From Dioscorea cayenensis subsp. rotundata (lineage: Eukaryota; Streptophyta; Magnoliopsida; Dioscoreales; Dioscoreaceae): a stretch of DNA of 64,000 nt. Under the pieces are notes generated by a model, which saw only the letters and a program-made list of their open reading frames with translations, did no database searches and was not told the origin of the DNA. The DNA lies in assembly GCF_009730915.1 (NCBI RefSeq), contig NC_052476.1, positions 21,123,257 to 21,187,256 on the forward strand, in the 5' to 3' direction. Position 1 is the first letter of the stretch, and each line of letters starts with the position of its first letter. The position numbers were made by a program, and so were the translations under genes. This document shows, piece by piece, positions 33,071 through 43,317 of this stretch.

Positions 33071-33260
33071 CTCTCTCTTTTTGAGAAAAGGCGAAAGACT
33101 GTAACTCAGTGACGAACACGTGGGGAGCAGCACTCACCACCGAACCATACCCTCACCTTGCACGAGATAGGGATCGAACTCGGGGAGCCATGCTCGACAC
33201 TCGAGGCGAACACCCCTACGTCAGCGACGCTACTGTAATGACCAAAATTGGTCATGAGCT
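33071..33260 (-). mobile_element. SINE-like insertion, 190 bp
   Basis: The insert is flanked by CTATTTTA at 33063-33070 and 33261-33268 and is absent from the matching GRP2 spacer. Read on the minus strand it holds a Pol III B-box-like GAGTTCGATCCC (complement of 33170-33181). It ends in TTTTCTC plus an A/G-rich tail. It is much richer in GC than its surroundings. A clear A box is not evident, so the tRNA origin is an inference. Confidence 0.65.
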
Positions 33261-33504
33261 CTATTTTATTTTATGGAAACAAATTTTTACAGTGAGTTAA
33301 TCAATAATAATATTTACTGCGCTTTATACTTTCTAACCATAACTTTACTTTTGTCCAACCACCAGTCCCTGGACTTTCCAACTATACTTTCCAACCATAC
33401 TTATCCATACTTTCCAACCATAAACTCTAGCCCGTCATTGTCCTTAATTTTGCTTGATCCTTTGTATCACTTAATTTTCACGCTTTTTCTTCGTCATGTA
33501 TGTA

Positions 33505-34023
33505 TATTGATTGACCAAATGTGCAAAAGATCATGCTTCATAAGAGCATAAAAGTAATTACATCTTTACGTACAGAAAACACAGCAATGCAATGCATGAG
33601 AAACTACAAAAATTTCATTGTAAAAGATGGCAAAGAAGCCAAAGAAGAACAGGAACATTGCATCAGTATGAGCTCTGATGTACATTGCTTTCATTAATTC
33701 ATACTGTGTAATTTTGTTGATGTTCTTTGGCAACAAAACAGAGACAAGTACTGAAAAAAATAAAACAGATGAAAAAAAGTCCAAAAAAACTAACGGCGTG
33801 ACGCACTAAAAGGAAATCGATGCATTCGTGTTTGCATCATGAGTTCAAAAAAATTTCAATCCAAAATTCTGAATCCAACCTTGAAATTTGCACCCCTGCA
33901 CGGCTGCACCGGTAACATTTGTCTTTGCAAAATCTTTTTAACTTTTCTAGTAGTTCTTGGAATGTTGGCCAACAACTTGGCTCGCTATTGATGAAAAAGT
34001 AATCGCAAGCTCAGATAAACAAT
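33505..34023 (-). pseudogene. Kinase 3'-end fragment (last exon, part of last intron and 3' UTR)
   Basis: On the minus strand the last intron (TATCTGAGCTTGCGATTAC) and acceptor lead into the last exon at 33984: [17 protein letters not shown], with R changed to W in the CRP motif. It then shifts frame near a run of A and a run of T. The 3' UTR follows with an internal rearrangement (about 33760-33860). It cannot make a kinase. Confidence 0.82.
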
Positions 34024-34680
34024 ATTGTCGGAGTTGTTTTTAAAAAAATTAGTTATTCATCAAAATGAATTTATTTGATTAGTGTGATATTTTTTATTCT
34101 TTTATTTCACTAAAGTCTTGAACTATTTCTATGAATATTTGTATCTAAATATGTAGAGTATTTAATTTTATTATAATTAGTAATGACCTTCATATTTTAA
34201 TTTCGGTCATTACATAATAAGTCCCAAATCCGAATAAGAAAAAAAAGAACATGGTGAACAATTGACACTCTGACTCAGCTGTTAAACTTTTGTTATAATA
34301 CACACGTAGCTAACCTCAGATAGCTTTTATTGTTGTTGTAGTTGTGTATATTTATAAATATAATGAGTACCAAATCCAGATGAAAAAAAAAAAGGGGAGA
34401 AATGTCACCGTTTTAGACAACTAAAAACTTTTGTGATAATACAACATGTACCAGCCTCAAATAGTATGTTATTATTGTTGAGATTGTTGGGTATATATAT
34501 ATATATTTCTTTAGAGTACAATGAAGAAACATAAGACAATAGATTATTTCATTAAGGTGAATATCAGTAATACATCTGTTGATATATATATATATATATA
34601 TAGTTTGGTACATAACTCACTCTCATGCAACAAATACAACAGCCTTATATATAAATATATGTAACTATATATATAGATGC
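34024..34680 (-). repeat. Tandem module B, left part: GRP downstream flank running into gap 2
   Basis: It matches 31200-32190, minus the MITE. It reaches the GRP 3' UTR (TTTCTTTAGAGTACAATGAAG, CATGCAACAAATACAAC, then TATATATAGATGC at the gap edge). The next expected sequence is a GRP coding region on the minus strand. Confidence 0.75.
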
Positions 34681-35680
34681 NNNNNNNNNNNNNNNNNNNN
34701 NNNNNNNNNNNNNNNNNNNNNNNNNNNNNNNNNNNNNNNNNNNNNNNNNNNNNNNNNNNNNNNNNNNNNNNNNNNNNNNNNNNNNNNNNNNNNNNNNNNN
34801 NNNNNNNNNNNNNNNNNNNNNNNNNNNNNNNNNNNNNNNNNNNNNNNNNNNNNNNNNNNNNNNNNNNNNNNNNNNNNNNNNNNNNNNNNNNNNNNNNNNN
34901 NNNNNNNNNNNNNNNNNNNNNNNNNNNNNNNNNNNNNNNNNNNNNNNNNNNNNNNNNNNNNNNNNNNNNNNNNNNNNNNNNNNNNNNNNNNNNNNNNNNN
35001 NNNNNNNNNNNNNNNNNNNNNNNNNNNNNNNNNNNNNNNNNNNNNNNNNNNNNNNNNNNNNNNNNNNNNNNNNNNNNNNNNNNNNNNNNNNNNNNNNNNN
35101 NNNNNNNNNNNNNNNNNNNNNNNNNNNNNNNNNNNNNNNNNNNNNNNNNNNNNNNNNNNNNNNNNNNNNNNNNNNNNNNNNNNNNNNNNNNNNNNNNNNN
35201 NNNNNNNNNNNNNNNNNNNNNNNNNNNNNNNNNNNNNNNNNNNNNNNNNNNNNNNNNNNNNNNNNNNNNNNNNNNNNNNNNNNNNNNNNNNNNNNNNNNN
35301 NNNNNNNNNNNNNNNNNNNNNNNNNNNNNNNNNNNNNNNNNNNNNNNNNNNNNNNNNNNNNNNNNNNNNNNNNNNNNNNNNNNNNNNNNNNNNNNNNNNN
35401 NNNNNNNNNNNNNNNNNNNNNNNNNNNNNNNNNNNNNNNNNNNNNNNNNNNNNNNNNNNNNNNNNNNNNNNNNNNNNNNNNNNNNNNNNNNNNNNNNNNN
35501 NNNNNNNNNNNNNNNNNNNNNNNNNNNNNNNNNNNNNNNNNNNNNNNNNNNNNNNNNNNNNNNNNNNNNNNNNNNNNNNNNNNNNNNNNNNNNNNNNNNN
35601 NNNNNNNNNNNNNNNNNNNNNNNNNNNNNNNNNNNNNNNNNNNNNNNNNNNNNNNNNNNNNNNNNNNNNNNNNNNNNNNN
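34681..35680. other. Assembly gap 2 (exactly 1000 N)
   Basis: A placeholder gap. The left flank stops just short of a GRP coding region; the right flank (35681 on) shows no module sequence. The rest of tandem module B must lie inside or be collapsed. Confidence 0.95.
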
Positions 35681-36489
35681 TAGATTGCTAATTATTTTTA
35701 GCAGTAATTTTTTTTAATCTGTGATGCATACCATTCAAGTAGCTCTGGTGAAACTACTATCAGAATTTTTTGGTGACTGATACATCATATTCTTATGACA
35801 AATACAACCAAATCTTATTTCAAATTTGACCATATTGACATTGATAAAATGGAAGGTGTTCTAATTAAATATAAATACATCTCTTAATATGAGATAAGAA
35901 AAACTCGAAAATATATGATAAAAATGTAAAAATATATATATACAACAATAATAATAACAAAGTCTAATCATAGACCAAAATCCATAAGGACTTACAGTAG
36001 TTAAAAAAGGATGTAAGATTTAATCAAATGCCAGATAGTTACTAATAAAACCACAAACAAATAAAGACATGATGGAAGACGAAAATCCAAAAAACCCTTT
36101 CGATAATTATTACTTGTAGCACTAATTTAATGTTTTCATTACAATTTTCAATGTCATTATCCGTTATCTTTTTTTTAATATATATGTATATATATTTATT
36201 TCCATAAAAATATATAAATTTAAGATATTATTTATTTGCATGTGGTGCTTGTTTAGTGGTGACTTTTCATGGGAGTTATAGCTGAATTCTTCAAAGTTGG
36301 TGTTTTTCCAACAGAATTATCATTCATATGTTAAGGTTGTATTGTGGTACTCATTGTTAATTAAGAATTTTTATTATTATAAATTTTTATTTGAAAATAC
36401 AATTCTTAAAAATAGCATTTTTAAACACAATTCACTCTAAGCTACTGGTAAGCCTCTGTTTTTCTTTCACTAGAAAAGTGTAGAGATTT
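35681..36489. other. AT-rich intergenic DNA; nothing firmly recognised
   Basis: The stretch contains AT microsatellites (36178-36200). A short open piece at 35727-35770 (HTIQVALVKLLSEFF) could be exon debris but has no clear borders. Confidence 0.45.
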
Positions 36490-37528
36490 ATAAGTGTGGT
36501 TTCAGAATGACATGACGAGCATCCTATTGTGGATGAAACAACTTTATACTATGAGGTTATTGGGGGAGGAAAGAAAAGTCAAGTTTATGGAATAGGGTTC
36601 CAAGCGTGTATTTTTTATCCACAGTTATCTTCAAGTTTTTACACAGGTTCAGTATCAAAGACACTACAGACTGAGGTTAGAGATTTGCGTTAAACTCTTA
36701 TGAAAGTCTAAGATCGAGAGGAGAGGCTTCAACAGATTCTAAGTCAAGTCCGAGATCGTGAGGAGAGGCTTCAATAAAGTTTGCTTGAAATGAATGAAGA
36801 GAGGGACCAATATCGTGAGGAGATGATGTTTCAAATGAAGGACATGACGATGAGTTTTGAGAAGAGGATACTTCAGCAGTCGCAATTTACTACACAGGAC
36901 TCACAACCATTGACTGATGATCATGATGTTGTCTTATAGTTGTATTTGTCGTATACTTATTATTTTGTATTGAACATATATACTTAAACATTCTTTTTGT
37001 ATAAATTGAGGAATCTTTCTTATTTATTGGTATTTTAGGTTTAAAAATAAAATTCATGTACCAGGTTTTAAAAAAATCAGGAATATAATTTTTATTTATT
37101 TTTACTTGAATGTCAGAAACGGATTAGAAACAGATTTATTTGTTTCAGTATTGTTTTTAATTTAAAAACGGATTAGGAACAAAAAAAAAATTTGTTTCTA
37201 ATGAGGAAAACAAAAATAAAACAGAAAATTTTCCGTTTGGAATCTGTTTCTAATTTTTGTAACAGTAGAAACGGAATTACAACGGAATTTAGAAACGGAT
37301 TAGCAACATATATCATTTCGTTTTAATTTTTTAAAAATTAGAAACATATTGATTTCCGTTTCTAATCCATTTCTAAAGTTAGAAGCGGAACATTTCCCCG
37401 TTTCTATTTAATTTAGAAACAAGAGGTTTCGAAACATATAAATTCCGTTTCTAATCCGTTGCTAAACTGAAATAGCAACGAAATAGAAACGAAAAATACT
37501 GTTTCTAAACAGTAATTTTCTTGTAGTG
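36490..37528 (+). mobile_element. CACTA (En/Spm) element remnant: transposase-related 3' coding part and terminal region
   Basis: 36500-36940 translates, with two stops, as DETTLYYEVIGGGKKSQVYGIG followed by a coiled-coil region with repeated DREERLQ. This resembles the C-terminal part of plant Ptta/En/Spm transposases (Transposase_24 type). From 37120 to 37510 short subterminal repeats GAAACGGATTAG/CTAATCCGTTTC occur in both orientations. The end AATTTTCTTGTAGTG at 37528 is the complement of the canonical CACTACAAGAAAATT terminus. The opposite end is not found and may lie in gap 2. Confidence 0.78.
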
Positions 37529-37657
37529 TATGTAACTAATTTTCTTTTGTGAGTTGACATAGCAAAGAAGTCGCACATATTTACATTAGTGGTTTTTCTT
37601 CTTCCTGTTGTCAGCATGGTTATTGCAGTGGAGTTATTAATTTTTATGTTGTTTCAG

Positions 37658-38538
37658 TTGATACTACATCAATATGACAATAGTCCTTCAAGGAGATTAA
37701 ACAATTTAGTCAATGCAATAAGACGTCAGAGATGTCCATATCTCTAGTAAGGCCAATTCTGCCATTTGTTTTTCTATAGATAAAATCATAGCAATCCATT
37801 GACTAAGTCAAACCTTTTTGCAGTTTAAGGCTTTGCAGAAAAGGTGATCCAACAGGTACATAATTTCTACTTCCTCTGCAATTATGATGTGCTATTGTGC
37901 TAACAATTTAGATAGTTTAGTTACTATTGAGCATACGAGAATTCTTTCTGTTAACATAATCCATTAATAAGCAAATGAAGTTTGAATATCCAAAGTTCCA
38001 AACCTGGCAGTCTGAGGAGCTATGGGTTCTTTTGTTTAGATCAGCAGTACAAATTATGAAAACCTTCATTTTGAGACCTAGCTACTTTTGCTAGGAGATG
38101 TGGTAGTCTAGATTTACCATTTGTGAGCATTTGAAATAAATGACATGAATGGACCCTCTTTGTATTCTTTAAGAAAATATGAAATGCTGCAATATTTAGA
38201 CGCCAATAGGAATCTCATGTTGGAGATGCCGATATATAATTATTTTTCTTAAAATGAAGCATTAATTGGCAATTTCATGCTTTTAAAAGCAGTGATATGT
38301 GATTATATTTTTTGTGATTTTTCAAAGACAAATATTGTGAATCCATAAGTCTTTCATATATCACAAACATTTTTATATGTGCAAATAACTCTTCAAAACA
38401 GTTCAGTTATATTCTATATTGACAGTTAATATATCTGCAGGAATGCTTTTCTTTTGTTACATGGTGGAGGACAAGGCTGCCAGTCAGTCGTTCATATATC
38501 GAGTTCCTTGTGCATGTCCACCGTCAAATCCAAACTAA
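37658..38538 (+). CDS. Unrecognised gene, last three exons (5' partial)
   Basis: The exons are 37658-37746, 37824-37855 and 38441-38538, each with AG before and GT after. The phases join to one frame: LILHQYDNSPSRRLNN...RRQRCPYL, then YLRLCRKGDPT, then GMLFFCYMVEDKAASQSF...CPPSNPN and a stop. All three exons are too short to show as long ORFs. Matching phases across two introns and clean splice sites argue for a real gene or a recent fragment. I do not recognise the family. Upstream exons would lie beyond the CACTA end at 37528 or inside the gap, so the gene may be truncated by the transposon. Confidence 0.5.
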
Positions 38539-39265
38539 AATGACTTAAGCACACATGGCCCAGCTTCCAGGATTTTGAATGGTAGCAGCATTTTGTTTGG
38601 ATTGCGGAATCCGAGTTATGTGTATATGCGGTCTAACTTTAATTGCTGATTTGCATATTGGAGATGCACACTGGCCTATTTTCCAGGCCACTTAGTTGAC
38701 TCAGAACAGATACAGAGAGGTTCATGCTTGCGGTTTTTATTGTTTATAAGCTTATTGAGGAAAAAGCGCAAAAGATAGTAACCAGCCGGTATATGTGTTT
38801 TCCACTCCATTGCATTGCGATTAGATGTTTATTCTTGTGAAAGAGAGGTGGGGCATCAATTGGAAAATTGGCTGTGGGGTTAAGCAATAAACAAAGGTTT
38901 GTTTTGCATGGTCGTGGCTTAATTTATGATTATAATTTGCCTTTGCTGAAAGTGGTACAGTTTTTACTTAATGAATTTGAAATAATAATAATATTAATAA
39001 AAGGGTAATGATTAGAAACGTCTTGTGATGTTGACTGTATTATTTAGCTGATGTTTTTTACTTTTTTTTGCTCCCTGCATCATGGCTAATTCAATTTTGA
39101 GTCTGATAATTGAACTGAGTTCATGACTCTTGTGTTGTTAGCTGTTATGATAACAAGTAGTTTTATTCAGTAGCGCCTATTAGTCGGAGCAAGGGTGAGC
39201 AAATTTCTTTTCATTAAATTTGTTTAATTTACTGCATTGTATACGAATTTTGTTCTATTTGAAGA

Positions 39266-39297
<32 letters not shown>

Positions 39298-40730
39298 GAG
39301 GAAAAGGAGTCTGCAGGATGCTGGTGGGAACAGTGTCCCATTGTAGAGAAATAGAAGGTAACGGATAGGTTGTCCTGTGTTTTTTTTTTTTTAAATTTTG
39401 GTTTCCTGTCGGTTTAGTGGAAATAAAGTTTGACAATTTAGATCTATTTAGTTAGCGTTACAATTAAAGTTTGGGTTTTTGTGGGTCTAGTGGAAATAAT
39501 ATTTGACAGTTCAGATTTATTAAATTACTGTTACAACTATGATTTGACAATTCAGATTAAAATATTGTGTATCTTATTTTTCATTGTGTTACTATTTATA
39601 AAGCAATATGATACTATTTACTAAAATCTGTAGACCATTGGATTTCAATCCAACGGTCTAATCTATAAATAGATTTAGGATAAAAAGTCTCATGTATATA
39701 ATATTTTTAATTTTTTGAATTTTCGGGTGCTACTCAGGTTTGATATTCCAAACATGAATTGGCTGAAATAACTAAAATAATATTACACATTATGTTTGGA
39801 TTTCATCTGCTTTGTAGGTGAGGTTTTCTCTCTTTTTTCATAAGTTTAGTTCAATGCTTATGTTTAGGTTTTAATTTATTAAAAAAAAGAAAATTTAATT
39901 TGAAGGATCATGGCCGTGTTTAAGTGTTTTCATGATCATGTCCACTGATCCCCCACTATTGTGCAACAATTGTTCTGATACTCTGTACGATAGCTTTAAG
40001 TAGATAACCAAAGTTAAATTTAGTTTTTTGGATATAAATGATACAATTATAACCAATTATTAAGTAATTTATTAATCTCAACAATCACCGGTATGGTTTG
40101 ATTGTCCTTTTAATAATTTTCAAGAAAACTGTCCTTTCACTTTTCTTGGCTTTCTTCATGTCACCTTCTTGATTAGTCTTTGCTTACCGGTTCGTTATCA
40201 TCTTTTGTGGATTTTCTTTCTTGATTCGGCTCATATCTTTGATCATCTAAATTCAGGTGAATAACTTGTTTGAATAAAAATTGAAGGGTCTGATCAAAGG
40301 GAAACCTAGCCCTAGATTTTGGCTCATCTCCAAACCCGGGACTAGCAGAGGTATTGGGAATTCTTAGAAAAATTCATCGGTATTGTCTAATCTAAGTGAA
40401 TCACAAACCCTAGATATTCAGAATTTGTTGATTCAACAAAATACTATGTTTAAAATTAGTGACAAATAAATTATTTATTTATATATTTATTTTTCCACCT
40501 TTAATGGATTTATGTATTTTTTAAATAAGAATTTTTTGAAATATTTCCCGAAAGCCCTTAAAGGAAAAACAATTGATTTTGTGTGTTGTCTTTCAAGTTT
40601 GGGTTAAAGTGTTGGTGGTTTTATGGAGCTCTTTTTGTATTAGATTTTATATTTGTACTTGCATAATTTTATATTTATGGTTTGCTCTATATTGATAAAT
40701 ATTTGGGGGTTTTTTTTTAAGTTTTTGATA
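38539..40730. other. Non-coding stretch with microsatellites; no gene seen
   Basis: The first few hundred bases may be the 3' UTR of the preceding exons. An (AT)n tract lies at 39266-39291 and a long T run near 39380. Imperfect repeats of GTGGAAATAA-TTTGACA-TTCAGAT occur at about 39417-39555. Confidence 0.5.
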
Positions 40731-40732
40731 TA

Positions 40733-41007
40733 CTCCCTCCGTCCCTTTTTATCTGTCGTAAATTTATGTTCTTTTTTATCTGTCATTTTCTAAGATCAAG
40801 AAGTATTTATTTTTTTTTTTTGAAAATTATCCTAACACTCTATTCAATTCTGTTCTTGGAATTAAATATGATAGAGAAATGTGAAAATATAAATTAGGGG
40901 TAATTTTGGAAAGATAACAAATTTTTTTATAAAAGTTTGTAAAATAACTGAATTTATTGGTATGTGAGATTCGATTAATCACAACAGATAAAAAAGAACG
41001 AAGGGAG
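40733..41007. mobile_element. Stowaway MITE (Tc1/mariner type)
   Basis: 275 bp with terminal inverted repeats starting CTCCCTCCGTCCCTTTTTAT on the left and, as complement on the right, CTCCCTTCGTTCTTTTTTAT. It is flanked by TA. Internal words match the MITE at 31697-31964. Confidence 0.92.
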
Positions 41008-41245
41008 TATTATTTTGTGAAGCTTTATGTTGAATGATTATGTTTTTCATGTGTGTATTGGTATGAAATAATTTTAAAAAATTAAAATGCATAGGCGTAT
41101 TAGTCCAGCTAGGCCGTTTTCCCATAGGTTAAGGGATGGGATGATTTTTTTTTCCCGCAGCCTCCTTGTCCTCGCTCAGCTCTCTTAGTTTTGTGTTGCT
41201 ATTTTCTTAATTAAATTATGGTTTATCTTCTTCTTCCTCATAAAA

Positions 41246-41276
41246 TAAAATAAAATAAAATAAAATAATAAAATAA
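41246..41276. repeat. (AAAAT)n and related A-rich microsatellite
   Basis: About six AAAAT/AAAATA units. A second (AATA)n tract is at 41531-41566. Confidence 0.8.
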
Positions 41277-41775
41277 ATCAAGCTTTTCCTTTGCATTGGA
41301 GAGCTCATTAGCTTCCTGGTGCCGTTTATCTAAAAAAGAATTGCAATTTCAAAAAAAAAAAGAAAAAAGAATTGCATCTGTTCACAATTGAAGGGCGTGG
41401 TTTAATTTGTAACTTTGGTTTACAATTCAAATGCATATTGTTTGCTCAATGTACATGCGATTCATTGAGTTTTTTTGGCTTTGATTTTTTTTTTTTCCCT
41501 AAAACAGAGCATGTAATGTTGCGACTGCCAATAAATAAATAAATAAATAAATAAATAGATAAATAAAGAATAAAAATAAGCATCAATCTTTTCGAAGTAG
41601 GACTGATAGGACATGGTGTACTCATCCATTAACCACTCACTTTTCTTTCCATCAAAGTTAAAAACTAATGTCTTTTTTAATTCAATTAACTATTTATGAA
41701 TGGTAATTTTCTTCTTGTGAGCAGGGATTCTCCTAAATTTATTACCTATTGAATAATCAAGATAAGATCTATTTA

Positions 41776-43295
41776 GGTAGTGTTTGTTTGAAGGGTTTTA
41801 CAGTTATATGTAATTTGAGTTACTGGTTTTTTAGAAGTTAAGTGTTTGGTTGACAGAATTTTAAAAACCCATGTAACTCAGACTACATCCAATGAGGGAT
41901 TTGGTTTTACAACCAAATTGGGCATAAAATAAAATCCCTTGTTTTTAAGCTTCTTCACATGCCTAATTTGTGACATACATTCAGGGTCGGCTCAAGGGTA
42001 AGGCCAATGAAGCAATTGCTTTAGTCTCCAACGATTTTTAAGGCTTTATCTTTAGATTTTTTTAATAATAGTTTTAATATTAAGGCCTCATTTTTAGATT
42101 TTTTTAATAATAATTTTAATATTAAGGTCTCATTTTTAGATTTTTTTAATAATAATTTTAAAACTTATAATTTTGAAGGATTCCCAATAATTATCATAAT
42201 ATAAAAATATTTTAATTTAATATTTAACCAATGTTATATAATCTTAGGTAACTTTTAAAAGTTAAAATAACACAGTAAGATCTTAAATATTTTTATTTTT
42301 GACGCTTAATTAATCTCATATCTTCTCTAACTAATTTTTCAAAATTCTTTTTTATCCTCTATTTTGGCTTTTTTTCATGCATTTATTTTTGCAAAATTAA
42401 TATAATATTAATTTTTTTATCGTAAATGAAAGTTTTTGTAGTTTTTATATTGTTATATTTTTACTTTTACGAGTTTTACTCACAAAGTTTAAATATACCT
42501 CTTCATCATGAGTTTAACATGGAGAAAGACAAATAAAATCTAAATAAAATTTATTTTTTATTAAATAAATTAGAGTGTTTATTCTAAAATTTCTCTAGGC
42601 CTCCAGTTACCTTAAGCCGCCCCTGCATACATTTGACCAACTAAGAAAAAACGAGTATTATTAAACAAATACTTTTGTAGTGTGAAAAAATTATAAAATC
42701 TAATAATAAATTTAAATATTTAATAATAATTTTAATAACTAATTTAATAATAAAATTAAGATTTAAAAAACATGCTAAAAACATATAAAATTTCATAAAT
42801 ACTCTTTTTGTTGGGTTCATAATTAAATTCAAAAATTACAAAATATTATAAAAATTTAATAAATAAATTAGTAAAAATGATAACTAATTTAATAATAAAA
42901 TTAATAGTTAAATTAATTAATATGGTACTTAAAATCATTAAAATGACATTAAGATATTTGTAATGTAAAAATATTTTAATCAAATTTACAAAATCTTATA
43001 ATACAACATTTTTAGTTCATCTAACGAAATACTAGATTTAACTACACTGTATTTTAAAATCATATATTTCTTGTTACATTGTAACTGGAAATTCATTGTA
43101 TTTACAGTTACATTGAACCAAATTCTAAAGACTATTTTTTTAAAAAAATATAATTTATCATTCACTTCCAATTATGTTTTATACTGTTCGGCATGAAAGC
43201 AAGAAAAGAAACAGTTTGGTTATACAAATGGCAGAAAAAATAATTTTTAATCAAATGTCATTTTGAGTATTCTGTCAGAATCAGCCAAATGCTAA
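41776..43295. mobile_element. Possible TIR element of the GGTAGTGTTTGTTTG family (interrupted)
   Basis: The left end GGTAGTGTTTGTTTGAAGGG and its next 120 bp (repeated TGTAACT/GTAGTT-type words) resemble the ends at 49671 and 50667. The right side (43060-43295) carries inverted forms such as TTACATTGTAACTGGAAATTC. The right border and a target duplication are not certain. A hAT MITE (41982-42625) is nested inside. Confidence 0.45.
41982..42625. mobile_element. hAT-type MITE with perfect 8-bp target duplication
   Basis: The ends are CAGGGTCGGCTCAAGGGTAA and, as complement on the right, CAGGGGCGGCTTAAGGTAA. The flanking 8-bp CATACATT occurs at 41974-41981 and 42626-42633. CAGGG termini with 8-bp duplications are the hAT hallmark. 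The interior has no transposase but holds three tandem copies of a roughly 50-bp AAGGCCTCATTTTTAGATTT unit (42040-42160). Confidence 0.9.
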
Positions 43296-43317
43296 TGTTG
43301 TCAACATGGTCAAAAGG

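Larger units (their letters stand above)
31200..34023 (-). repeat. Tandem module A: GRP3 downstream flank, GRP3, spacer, kinase 3' end
   Basis: The left edge (GAGTTGTTTCAAAAATTAGCTATTC near 31210) recurs at about 34032 (GAGTTGTTTTTAAAAAAATTAG...) right after the kinase fragment. The two downstream flanks then align through TCATCAAAATGAATTTATTTGA, GTCCCAAATCCG and CCTCAAATA into the GRP 3' UTR. This is a direct tandem duplication with a unit of about 2.8 kb. The second unit enters gap 2. Confidence 0.8.
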
